This document shows, piece after piece, positions 51,362 to 59,193 of a DNA stretch of 64,000 nucleotides. How positions within the stretch are numbered: the first letter of the stretch is position 1; every line of letters begins with the position of its first letter. This stretch comes from Mojavia pulchra JT2-VF2 (GTDB lineage: Bacteria > Cyanobacteriota > Cyanobacteriia > Cyanobacteriales > Nostocaceae): the NCBI GenBank assembly GCA_019359325.1, contig JAHHHN010000009.1:62001-126000 (forward strand), read 5' to 3'. Below the pieces are notes generated by a model that did no database searches, had not been told where the DNA came from, and was given only the letters and a program-made list of their open reading frames with translations. Position numbers and translations under genes: made by a program.

Positions 51362-52342
51362 ATGCGTAAAAAAATACAACTAGCCTTCAAACCACTGTTA
51401 AAAACTTTCTTTGTTCTGAGCCTGGTGTTAGCTTTGGCACTTGGTCACGCCGATGGAGCATTAGCCGCCCGTAGTGGTGGTAGGATCGGCGGTGGTTCCT
51501 TTAGAGCGCCTTCTAGCCGCACTTATACACCTCGCACTTACGCACCTCCTGGAGGGGGAAGCTACTATGCTCCTTATCCTGGTGGTGGTTTTGGATTTCC
51601 TTTCCTAATTCCCTTCTGGGGTATTGGTGGAGGATTTGGTGGTTTATTTACCATCTTAATTTTTATTGCGATCGCCAACTTCCTAGTGCAAAGCTTCCGC
51701 CGCGTCACTAGTGGTGATACCGCAAACGACGTAGACTATAGCAGCAACCCTTCTGTGTCTGTAACTCGCTTGCAAGTGGGCTTATTAGCTCAGGCTCGTG
51801 GTTTACAAACTGAACTCAACCACATTGCTGAAACTGCTGATACCAACTCCCCTGAGGGAAGAGCAGAAATTTTACAAGAAGCTAGCCTAGCTTTGCTCCG
51901 CCATCCTGAATACTGGGTATACGCCGGTGGTGGTACACAACAAGCTAAGTTAAATTCAGCTGAAGCTCAATTCAACCGTTTATCACTTGCAGAACGCAGC
52001 AAGTTTAGCGAAGAAACTCTGTCTAACGTCAACAATCAACTAAAAGCAGCCCTCGCTAAAGAAGCTTTACCTGCTGCTGACAATATCGAAAATCCCACCG
52101 ACCTCATTACCTCTGGCCCTGGAGAATACATTATTGTCACCTTACTAGCAGCAACTCTAGGCAGATTTGAAATTCCCCAAATTAACAGCGCTGATGATTT
52201 GCGCCAAGCTTTACGTCAACTTGGTGGTATCCCTGGTGAGCAACTCTTAGCAATTGAAGTGCTTTGGACTCCTCAAGCTGAAGGCGATACCCTAACCTCT
52301 GATGATTTGTTAGCTGAGTATCCCGATTTGAAACTCGTTTAA
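51362..52342 (+). CDS. DUF1517 membrane protein
   Basis: A 326-residue protein. Residues 1-35 (KKIQLAFKPLLKTFFVLSLV, LALALGHADGALA) form a signal peptide or first transmembrane helix. Then comes a Gly/Ser/Tyr-rich linker (SGGRIGGGSFRAPSSRTYTP) and a second hydrophobic segment (GGLFTILIFIAIANFLVQSF), followed by the cytosolic or lumenal DUF1517 domain (VSVTRLQVGLLAQARGLQTEL, SLALLRHPEYWVYAGGG, EYIIVTLLAATLG). This family is found in cyanobacteria and chloroplasts, with no known activity. The ATG at 51362 begins the signal; the GTG at 51290 would add 24 residues without one. An intrinsic terminator follows. Confidence 0.87.
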   Translation: MRKKIQLAFKPLLKTFFVLSLVLALALGHADGALAARSGGRIGGGSFRAPSSRTYTPRTYAPPGGGSYYAPYPGGGFGFPFLIPFWGIGGGFGGLFTILIFIAIANFLVQSFRRVTSGDTANDVDYSSNPSVSVTRLQVGLLAQARGLQTELNHIAETADTNSPEGRAEILQEASLALLRHPEYWVYAGGGTQQAKLNSAEAQFNRLSLAERSKFSEETLSNVNNQLKAALAKEALPAADNIENPTDLITSGPGEYIIVTLLAATLGRFEIPQINSADDLRQALRQLGGIPGEQLLAIEVLWTPQAEGDTLTSDDLLAEYPDLKLV

Positions 52343-52369
52343 TTAAATCAAGCTGCTACAGCAGCATAC

Positions 52370-52401
52370 AAACCGCTTCCTTAATGGCAAGCGGTTTTTT
52401 T
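52370..52401 (+). terminator. Rho-independent terminator after the DUF1517 gene
   Basis: AAACCGCTT, loop CCTTAATGGC, AAGCGGTTT followed by TTTT. It is the clearest intrinsic terminator in the window and lies 28 bp after the stop. Confidence 0.85.
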
Positions 52402-52419
52402 GTTTTAAGGCAAGCATAT

Positions 52420-53058
52420 TTAGCGTAGTTCTTCCCTTGTATGTGGTATTGGATCAAATATTTGTTGTGCAGTCAAATTCAACTGTGGGAATGTTGGCGA
52501 TATTATCCGGTCATTACCACGAAATTGATTAACTTGATATTCATCTTCGATTAGTTGATAAACTGAAATAGTGGGTTGTTTGGGATTACCGATAAACTTC
52601 TTAGCCCCTAATGCTGCATAGTCAGCAATCCAATATTCAGGAATGCCCATTTGTTCATAGTCGGCAAGTTTCAGATAGTAATCATCGCGCCAGTTAGTAC
52701 TGACAACTTCAATTACTAAAGGAATTGATGCACCATTAATAATAGTAGAAGATTTTTCCCAAAGAGGTTCATCAGCTAAAGCCGCGTCATTTAATATCAA
52801 TACGTCTGGGAAATAACCTGATTCTCTTTCTGGTGGTTTTACGATTGCTTGATTGGGGATAAAGTAGGGGAGTTTTAATCTTCTAAATTCTAAGGTTAAT
52901 TCAGCAGCCAAAAATCCTTTTAGTCTTTCATGTTTACCTGTGGGTTGTGACATTTCGACAATTTCCCCATTGTGCAGTTCGTAGCGTACCCCAGCATTTT
53001 CTGGATACCAGGCGATAAATTCATCAAAGGTGACTATTTTTGGTAAGGCTTGGGTCAT
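52420..53058 (-). CDS. Uma2 family (DUF820) endonuclease-like protein
   Basis: A 212-residue PD-(D/E)XK-fold protein of the large cyanobacterial Uma2 family. YELHNGEIVEMSQPTGKHE begins the domain; SGYFPDVLIL carries the Asp, IPLVIEVVSTNWRDDYYLKLADYEQMGIPEYWIADY carries Glu and Lys of the active site. Cyanobacteria have dozens of copies; roles in DNA metabolism or mobile elements are suspected only. It converges with the DUF1517 gene across the terminator. Confidence 0.88.
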   Translation of the reverse strand: MTQALPKIVTFDEFIAWYPENAGVRYELHNGEIVEMSQPTGKHERLKGFLAAELTLEFRRLKLPYFIPNQAIVKPPERESGYFPDVLILNDAALADEPLWEKSSTIINGASIPLVIEVVSTNWRDDYYLKLADYEQMGIPEYWIADYAALGAKKFIGNPKQPTISVYQLIEDEYQVNQFRGNDRIISPTFPQLNLTAQQIFDPIPHTREELR

Positions 53059-53183
53059 AACAATTAAGGTTATTCATGAATTAGGATGCTGAACTAACAG
53101 TTAAAATGCCAATTTATCAAACTTGTAACTCAGAAATTTTCAAAGTTTCTTTAATTATAGGCAGAATGTTTAAAACGAATTTA

Positions 53184-53262
53184 TTACGCGCTAAAGACAA
53201 CACGAAACCCGATATGGCTGTCGTAATAGTCCGGGGAGTAGAAATCGCGGACAGCACTAATG
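53184..53262 (-). pseudogene. C-terminal scrap of a SUMF1/FGE-sulfatase domain gene
   Basis: The minus strand encodes AVRDFYSPDYYDSHIGFRVV followed by FSA and a stop. This matches the ending of SUMF1-domain proteins (the intact gene beside it ends in GFRVVFSAVV). No upstream part exists. It shows that a second SUMF1 gene once stood here. The rest of the gap to 53413 has no gene; a common short repeat (CTTTGCGC) lies at 53370-53400. Confidence 0.7.
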
Positions 53263-53413
53263 ATTCAGGTTTTCTGGTTTATAGTTCCCAAAGTTAATAT
53301 GCAATAAGTCTCTTCTAGAGTTTTTAAACACAGAGGAACACAGAGTCAGCGCAGAGTAATGCAAAGTCTTTCTCTCTGCGCCTTTGCGCTTCTGCGTGAG
53401 ACAATCCCCTCAT

Positions 53414-55252
53414 CTACACTACAGCAGAAAACACTACTCGAAATCCACATATCCTCAACCCACCGTCTGACTCATTCCAGCTGCGGCTGGCGCTACGACA
53501 GAGTTCTGCACCAAAACTCCAAGAACCACCACGTAGTACCCGACGGTGAACATCACCACCAACTTCCCACGCGCTGCCATCTGAGGGTGCGCCATTATAA
53601 TTGTTATGCCAAGCGTCAGCGCACCATTCCCAAACTAACCCGTGCATATCGTATAAGCCAAAGGCGTTTGCAACCTCGAAACTACCCACATTTGTAGTTT
53701 CTTTGCGGTATTTAGTATCGCTACTACTACAGCTTACTAAGTCTGGAGTAATCGTTTCGCCAAAGTGGAATGATGTCTTGGTTCCAGCGCGACAAGCATA
53801 TTCCCATTCGGCTTCGCTGGGTAAACGATACTCACGTCCGGTTTTTTCTGACAGCCTGAGACAAAATTCTACAGCTTCATGCCAAGATACATTTTCTACT
53901 GGGCGATTTGGGTTTCTGTATTTAGATGGGTTGGGATTTAAAGATTGTTTGACTTTAGGTAAACCAGCTACAACTCTCCACTGTGCTTGAGTTACGGGAA
54001 ATTTACCCATGAAAAAAGGTTCAACGGTAACTTTGTGTTGGGGGCGTTCGTCAGCATCTCCTTCAAAATCTGGCGAACCCATCATAAATGTACCGCCAGG
54101 AATCGACACCATTTCTATTATTATATTTTTACTTAATTCTTCTGCAAAGAATTTATTAGTACCGCGATCGCGGCTAACTTCTCTACCAGCTGTATCTACT
54201 GTTACCACATCAAATTCAAAAGTTTCTAAGGGTGGTAATGGTATCCTAAAATTTTGTTGTGTTGTTGATTGTGGTACAGGCGTTAATATTAGTTGAGAAA
54301 TTGCTAAAATTTCTGCTTCTAAATCCGATGTGGTTGTAGACTTCAAGTCATCTAAAACTTCTACTGCTGATTGATATCGATCATTTGGTAGATGTTTGAG
54401 TAACTTATCAAGAATTTTCCCTAAACCGTCGCTAATAGTAATACCATTTTCCTGCAAACGCTCTGGCCATAACCACTTAGCGTTCATCGCGTCGTAAAGA
54501 TTATCTTCAATTTGTCCATCAGTATTTTGTAAGGGTAAACATCGTGTTAAAAGACGCACACAAGTTACACCTAAAGCGTATAAATCACTCGCATGACAAG
54601 CAAATCCAGCCATTTGTTCTGTTGGTGCATAACCAATTGTATAAATTACTGTAGCTTGTCTGGCTAAACTCGTTTGTGTGACTTGTTTAGCACCACCAAA
54701 GTCAATTAATACAGGTTTGCCATCACTATCGCGGCGGATAATATTTTCTGGTTTGATATCTCGATGAATAACGTTACGAGAATGAATAAAGTGCAAAACT
54801 GGCAATAAATCAGCTAAAAGTTGCCGAATTTGTTCTTCGCTAAATGGTTTTTGTTGAACTTCTTGTAAAAGAGTTTTACCTTGAATAAATTCTTGCACAA
54901 GATACAAGCTTGAACCTTGTTCAAAGTAAGCTAGTAATCTAGGAATTTGGGTATGATTTTCTCCGAGTTCATACAAGCGGAATGCTTCTTCTTTAAAGAA
55001 TTCGGCTGCTTTAGTGCGTTGTCCGGTTCCTTGAACTTGGGGGAAAAATTGCTTGATGACGCAAGGCGCATCTAGCCTGTCTACATCTTCTGCGGCATAA
55101 GTTCTACTAAATCCGCCTTCACCTAATAGCCTTAACACACGATAGCGGTTTCTGAGAAGTTTGCCGAAGTTGCTTTGTCCGCAACTTATGCAAAATCTAT
55201 TGCCGTCAGAATTGAATGGATTTGAGCAATTGGGATTTTGGCAGATTTGCAT
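53414..55252 (-). CDS. Zinc-ribbon Ser/Thr kinase fused to SUMF1 (formylglycine-generating-like) domain
   Basis: A 612-residue protein. Residues 1-25 form a zinc ribbon (C-x4-C...C-x2-C). The kinase (about 33-310) has the P-loop GEGGFSRTYAAED, Lys in CVIKQF, the catalytic loop VIHRDIKPEN, and LIDFGGAK. The SUMF1/EgtB-like domain (about 380-612) has MVSIPGGTFMMGSPDFEGDA, YRLPSEAEWEYACRAGT, GLYDMHGLVWEWCAD and RRVLRGGSW...CRSASR...GFRVVF. It keeps one of the two Cys near the FGE active site, so classical formylglycine activity is doubtful. This architecture is common in cyanobacteria; no partner gene is adjacent. Confidence 0.92.
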   Translation of the reverse strand: MQICQNPNCSNPFNSDGNRFCISCGQSNFGKLLRNRYRVLRLLGEGGFSRTYAAEDVDRLDAPCVIKQFFPQVQGTGQRTKAAEFFKEEAFRLYELGENHTQIPRLLAYFEQGSSLYLVQEFIQGKTLLQEVQQKPFSEEQIRQLLADLLPVLHFIHSRNVIHRDIKPENIIRRDSDGKPVLIDFGGAKQVTQTSLARQATVIYTIGYAPTEQMAGFACHASDLYALGVTCVRLLTRCLPLQNTDGQIEDNLYDAMNAKWLWPERLQENGITISDGLGKILDKLLKHLPNDRYQSAVEVLDDLKSTTTSDLEAEILAISQLILTPVPQSTTQQNFRIPLPPLETFEFDVVTVDTAGREVSRDRGTNKFFAEELSKNIIIEMVSIPGGTFMMGSPDFEGDADERPQHKVTVEPFFMGKFPVTQAQWRVVAGLPKVKQSLNPNPSKYRNPNRPVENVSWHEAVEFCLRLSEKTGREYRLPSEAEWEYACRAGTKTSFHFGETITPDLVSCSSSDTKYRKETTNVGSFEVANAFGLYDMHGLVWEWCADAWHNNYNGAPSDGSAWEVGGDVHRRVLRGGSWSFGAELCRSASRSWNESDGGLRICGFRVVFSAVV

Positions 55253-55721
55253 AATGATGGGGAAGTAGCATCTTGTCCAAAGTTAGCCCCAATATTATCA
55301 AATTGAAAACAGAGATATAAACAAATAAATATAGACATCCTTCATCTGTGGACATTGCTGTGTCAGGGAATACAGACGAAGAGATTTTATTTATTGATTG
55401 ATACCTGTTTATAACTTTTTAAATATGAGTATATATAAAGAAGTAATTTCCTTACAAAAAATAATAAGATTAAGCAATTGGGTTTGTCAAGAGTGTTATT
55501 GTAGTGTTCGTAGAAACATTCATAAGTGTAGTATAATAATATTTCATTTATCTAGTTATTTTATACTAAGAATAAGTATAGTAATGTAGGGTGGGCGTTG
55601 TCACCCTACTTAATCAATTAAAATGAATCGAAAATCACAAGTATTTAATATATTTTAAAGTTTTAAACTAAGTTCATTTAAATCCGAGCCTTAACTATAA
55701 AATTTAGTGAAACTTTTAAGT
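55253..55721. other. 469-bp AT-rich spacer
   Basis: No gene. One copy of the GTAGGGTGGGC palindrome lies at 55586-55609; an open frame at 55398-55589 has no plausible start or homology. Confidence 0.5.
55586..55609. repeat. GTAGGGTGGGC...CACCCTAC interspersed palindrome, copy 3
   Basis: GTAGGGTG, GGCGTTGT, CACCCTAC: a perfect 8-bp stem. Related to the copies at 1909 and 35246. Confidence 0.65.
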
Positions 55722-56516
55722 TTATTCTCCGGATACGCGAATCAATTCTGCGACAAAGGCAACGATCGCAGATACTAAAATTAAAATAACGCTGAGAGCA
55801 TTAATATCAGGTTTGACTCCTGTTCTGATGCGGCTAAAAATCTCCATTGGTAGGGTGTTAAAACCACTACCAGCCGTGAAACTAGCAATGAGAAAGTCGT
55901 CTAAGCTCAGAACGAAGGCTAGCAAGCAGCCAGCGACAATAGCAGGCATTAACTGTGGTAATAATACTTTGATGAAGGCTTGTACTGGGGTTGCTCCTAA
56001 ATCTAAGGCTGCTTCTTCTAGGTGCGGATTTAAGTGGGTGAGTCGTGAAGAAACCACAAGTCCGACGTAGGCAAGACAAAATACTACATGAGCTGCAACA
56101 ATTGTCCATAAACTCAAGGGTATGGCAAATGCTGCTAAAAAAACTAGAGTAGCTACTGCGATCGCAATATCAGGAATAATCAACGGTAGGTAAGAAATGC
56201 CGAGATATAATTTCTTTCCCGGAAACCGATAACGCGCTAACCCCACAGCCATAAGTGTTCCTAGCACTGCTGAAACACCGACTGCACAAAAGGCGACTAT
56301 CAAACTGTTATTTAAAGCCGATACAATTCGCTCATCGCTGAACAATTGGCGATACCAATCAAGGGTAAATCCTTGCCATGTTGCACTGTAAGGAGACTGG
56401 TTGAAGCTATAAAAGGCAAGTACCACTATAGGCAGGTACATAAACCCAAATATAATTAGTGAGAAAACCGCCTGCCAAACGACACGCGGTTTTCTGTGAG
56501 AAGTAGAAATATTCAC
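55722..56516 (-). CDS. potC: Spermidine/putrescine-type ABC transporter permease PotC
   Basis: A 264-residue inner-membrane permease with six transmembrane helices, first at AVFSLIIFGFMYLPIVVLAF. The NQSPYSATWQGFTLDWYRQL loop and the EAA motif (EEAALDLGATPVQAFIKVLLPQLMPAIVAG) that contacts the ATPase are typical of PotC. It would import polyamines with PotA, PotB and PotD, none of which are in the window up to the next gene (they may be downstream on the minus strand in other genomes, but here the upstream neighbour is repeat DNA). It could pair with components elsewhere. Substrate by homology only. Confidence 0.85.
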   Translation of the reverse strand: MNISTSHRKPRVVWQAVFSLIIFGFMYLPIVVLAFYSFNQSPYSATWQGFTLDWYRQLFSDERIVSALNNSLIVAFCAVGVSAVLGTLMAVGLARYRFPGKKLYLGISYLPLIIPDIAIAVATLVFLAAFAIPLSLWTIVAAHVVFCLAYVGLVVSSRLTHLNPHLEEAALDLGATPVQAFIKVLLPQLMPAIVAGCLLAFVLSLDDFLIASFTAGSGFNTLPMEIFSRIRTGVKPDINALSVILILVSAIVAFVAELIRVSGE

Positions 56517-56580
56517 AGTTAAATTTAAAAATAGGCTTGACGATTGAAAATATCATATTTAACCCTATAAGTCAACGAAG

Positions 56581-56665
56581 AGGCAGGGAGCAGGGTGCAG
56601 GGTGCAGGGGGCAGGGTGCAGGGAGCAGGGGGCAGGGAGAAGGGAGCAGAGGGCAGGGAGTAGGG
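56581..56665. repeat. Heptanucleotide repeat, GGGNGCA family
   Basis: About 12 heptamers such as GGGAGCAGGGTGCAGGGTGC, directly upstream of the potC gene. A typical short tandemly repeated repetitive sequence (STRR) of heterocystous cyanobacteria. Confidence 0.85.
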
Positions 56666-56689
56666 GGAAAGAACTATGAATAACTTGTC

Positions 56690-56783
56690 CCCTTCCAGTC
56701 CCCAATCTCCAGTCCCCAATCCCTAATCCCCAATCCCCAGTCCCCAATCCCCAATCCCCAATCCCCAATCCCCAGTCCCCAAT
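56690..56783. repeat. Heptanucleotide repeat, CCCCARTC family
   Basis: About 12 units of CCCCAAT or CCCCAGT, the STRR1 type described in Calothrix and Anabaena. It lies 90-180 bp before the aminotransferase gene. Confidence 0.88.
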
Positions 56784-56871
56784 CCTCACTCAAGAATCCT
56801 GAGACACATTAAAACAACGGTGATGTGATCGCTTTATGATGCGGTAAGTACCGTCTAGCCTTGAACAGATC

Positions 56872-58020
56872 ATGACGCAAACAGTCTCAATCAACGATAA
56901 TCAGAGGTTGCAACTTGCACCTTTAAAAGTACCATCCCGTCTGCTACTGGGGCCAGGGCCTTCTAATGCTCATCCTGCTGTACTCCAGGCGATGAATACT
57001 TCACCACTGGGGCATCTCGACCCAGATTTTCTCGCAATTATGGACGAGATTCAATCGCTGTTGCGCTATGTATGGCAGACAGAAAACCCCTTAACCATCG
57101 CAGTCAGTGGTACGGGAACAGCCGCAATGGAAGCAACCATTGCTAATGTTACAGAACCCGGTGATGTGGTTTTGGTTGGTGTAGCTGGATACTTTGGCAA
57201 TCGTCTTGTTGATATGGCTGGACGATATGGTGCAGATGTGCGGAGTATTACAAAACCTTGGGGACAAGTTTTTAGTCTAGATGAACTCCGCACCGCCATA
57301 GAAACCCATCGTCCGGCAATTTTGGCTCTAGTTCATGCTGAAACCTCGACTGGCGCACGTCAACCTTTGGAAGGCGTTGCTGATTTATGTCGTGAATTTG
57401 GCACTCTGCTACTGGTGGATACAGTCACAAGCCTTGGCGGTGTCCCCATATTTTTAGATGCTTGGGGAGTTGACCTCGCTTACAGCTGTAGCCAAAAAGG
57501 GTTGGGTTGTCCTCCCGGTGCTTCACCGTTTACCATGAGTCCACGTGCAGTTGAGAAATTGCAACAACGCCGGAGTAAGGTTGCTAACTGGTATTTGGAT
57601 ATGAACTTGCTGGGCAAATATTGGGGTAATGAACGCACCTATCATCATACAGCCCCAATTAATATGTACTATGCCCTACGGGAAGCACTGCGTTTAATTG
57701 CAGAAGAAGGGTTAGCAAATTGCTGGCAGCGTCACCAAAAGAATGTAGAGTATCTCTGGGATGGGTTGGAGGATTTAGGACTAGCTATGCACGTTGAGCG
57801 AGAGTTTCGTTTACCAACTCTTACCACTGTCCGCATTCCCGAAGGAGTTGATGGTAAAGCAATTGCACGGCAGTTACTCAATGAACATAACATTGAAATT
57901 GGCGGTGGACTGGGCGAATTAGCTGGCCAGGTTTGGCGCGTTGGACTCATGGGCTTTAATAGCCGTAAAGAAAGTGTAGACCAACTCTTAGCAGCATTAC
58001 AGCAGGTATTACCTAAGTAG
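56872..58020 (+). CDS. Alanine/serine-glyoxylate aminotransferase (class V)
   Basis: A 382-residue PLP enzyme of the AGXT/SGAT family, which converts glyoxylate to glycine using alanine or serine, linked to photorespiration. Landmarks: LLLGPGPSNAHPAV, GHLDPDF, SGTGTAAMEA, VHAETSTGARQP, LLLVDTVTSLGG and the PLP lysine Lys209 in SCSQKGLGCPPG; WRVGLMGFNS near the end binds substrate. The length and ATG start match the family. It lies alone, after STRR repeats, and is followed by a hairpin repeat. Confidence 0.92.
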   Translation: MTQTVSINDNQRLQLAPLKVPSRLLLGPGPSNAHPAVLQAMNTSPLGHLDPDFLAIMDEIQSLLRYVWQTENPLTIAVSGTGTAAMEATIANVTEPGDVVLVGVAGYFGNRLVDMAGRYGADVRSITKPWGQVFSLDELRTAIETHRPAILALVHAETSTGARQPLEGVADLCREFGTLLLVDTVTSLGGVPIFLDAWGVDLAYSCSQKGLGCPPGASPFTMSPRAVEKLQQRRSKVANWYLDMNLLGKYWGNERTYHHTAPINMYYALREALRLIAEEGLANCWQRHQKNVEYLWDGLEDLGLAMHVEREFRLPTLTTVRIPEGVDGKAIARQLLNEHNIEIGGGLGELAGQVWRVGLMGFNSRKESVDQLLAALQQVLPK

Positions 58021-58075
58021 ATTATCCCAGGCGATCGCAATATACAGCCTTTTTCAGGTAAATGAAGTACACAGG

Positions 58076-58102
58076 TAGGGGCACAACATTGTTGTGCCCT
58101 TA
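58076..58102. repeat. GGGCACAACA-TTG-TTGTGCCC palindrome, copy 2
   Basis: Same as 23699-23726 including the flanking GTAGG and TTA bases; 55 bp after the aminotransferase stop. Confidence 0.65.
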
Positions 58103-58154
58103 TGATTGATATCACGTCCGGTAAATTACTTACGATATGTCATTGCGATCGCCC

Positions 58155-58205
58155 CTGGCGTTCCCGTTCGCGTAGCGTCTCCGACAGGAGAAGGGTACGC
58201 AACGA
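58155..58205. repeat. GC-rich short interspersed repeat
   Basis: Contains GCGTCTCCGACAGGAGAAGG, which is identical to a stretch inside the CheB/CheR kinase gene at 61439-61459 (other strand), and CCCGTTCGCGTAGCG, similar to the insert in the broken four-helix-bundle gene. Confidence 0.75.
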
Positions 58206-58305
58206 AGTGAAGTGAAGCAATCGCAAGGGTGTTGGGATTGCTTCGCTTCGCTCGCAATGACAAGTTTTCAAGCAGACATGATATGACGACAATCTGCTGT
58301 ATAAA

Positions 58306-58602
58306 AATGAGTCTTTAATACTCGTGAATGAGCCTTTGAACTCCGTTAATGAGTCTTTAATACTCGTGAACGAGTCTTTGAACTCCGTGAATGAGTCTTT
58401 GATACTCGTGAACGAGCCTTTGAACTCCGTTAATGAGTCTTTAATACTCGTGAACGAGCCTTTGAACTCCGTTAATGAGTCTTTGAACTCCGTTAATGAG
58501 TCTTTGATACTCGTGAACGAGCCTCTGAACTCCGTTAATGAGTCTTTAATACTCGTGAATGAGCCTCTGAACTCCGTTAATGAGCCTCCGAACTCGATTT
58601 TG
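58306..58602. repeat. 21-bp tandem repeat array C (about 14 units), same family as array A
   Basis: Alternating GAGTCTTTGATACTCGTGAAC and GAGCCTTTGAACTCCGTTAAT units (a 42-bp higher-order pattern). The open frame through it (VNEPLNSVNES) has no ribosome-binding site and is not a gene. Confidence 0.92.
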
Positions 58603-58737
58603 TAACTTTAACGTATTACGCTAACTGTCATTCTGCCCAGAACTGAAGTTCAAAGGCTGATAGTTCAAGTTCACTCAAGGGGACAAGGGAATAAGGAGAC
58701 AAGGGAACAAGGGGATAGGGAGACAAGAGAAGTACAT

Positions 58738-59146
58738 TTACTGCCGAATCACCCAGACAGAAGGGTTGTTAATCATACTCACCATTCCTCCAAGGACTCG
58801 GTTATAAAGTCCATACAATTCTCGACCTTGCTCCAAATCTAAATAGTTACATTTAACTGCAAACTTGAGCCAGACTTGAGTTTCTGCCGCCTCTGCTTCA
58901 CAATCATTCAGTTTAGCGACAAAGGCTGCCTCATATCTTCGCTTGCGCCAAGCTACCCTTCGGGAACGCTGCGCGAACAGCGAAATTAGCACACACGGAG
59001 CGAGATGAGCGGCGAATTTGATCAGTTAAGGAATATCGTTCCTCAACAGGAAATTTTTTCGAGGTTTCAAAGATTTCCATCGCTGCGGAGAACGCCAGTT
59101 GATAAACCTCTAAATCTTCATGAGTTTTGATAGATTCTTTTCCCAT
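58738..59146 (-). pseudogene. Four-helix-bundle protein (S23 type), frameshifted by a 25-bp insert
   Basis: The start MGKESIKTHEDLEVYQLAFS to CANFA and the continuation AWRKRRYEAAFVAKLNDCEA to MINNPSVWVIRQ together make a normal four-helix-bundle protein of about 120 residues, a family often located in rRNA intervening sequences or as stand-alone genes. At 58954-58978, where the family reads about CANLAEAWRKRRYE, an insert encoding VRAAFPKG changes the frame. The insert is a copy of the GC-rich short repeat. Unless recoded, the product ends early. Confidence 0.78.
58954..58978. mobile_element. 25-bp GC-rich repeat inserted in the four-helix-bundle gene
   Basis: On the coding strand: GTTCGCGCAGCGTTCCCGAA followed by GGGTA, between the GCT codons of NFA and AW. 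Net gain of about 22 bases, breaking the frame. GCT on both sides could be a target duplication. Confidence 0.65.
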
Positions 59147-59193
59147 CCCCTTGTCCCCTTGTCCCCTTGTCCCCTGCTCCCTCAATTTGCCCC

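Larger units (their letters stand above)
58021..58737. other. 717-bp repeat-dense spacer
   Basis: Contains in order the GGGCACAACA palindrome, a GC-rich short repeat (58155-58205), 21-bp array C, and AAGGGGAC octamers (58678-58730). No gene. Confidence 0.65.

Noticed and set aside
53106..53297. 63-residue plus-strand frame
   Set aside because: The opposite strand carries the SUMF1 remnant, which explains the open frame.
58324..58605. 93-residue frame through array C
   Set aside because: Repeat artefact as for array A.
59147..59185. N-terminal extension MREQGTRGQGDKG of the four-helix-bundle protein
   Set aside because: Encoded by GGGGACAA-type repeat; the family begins at MGKESIKTHEDL.
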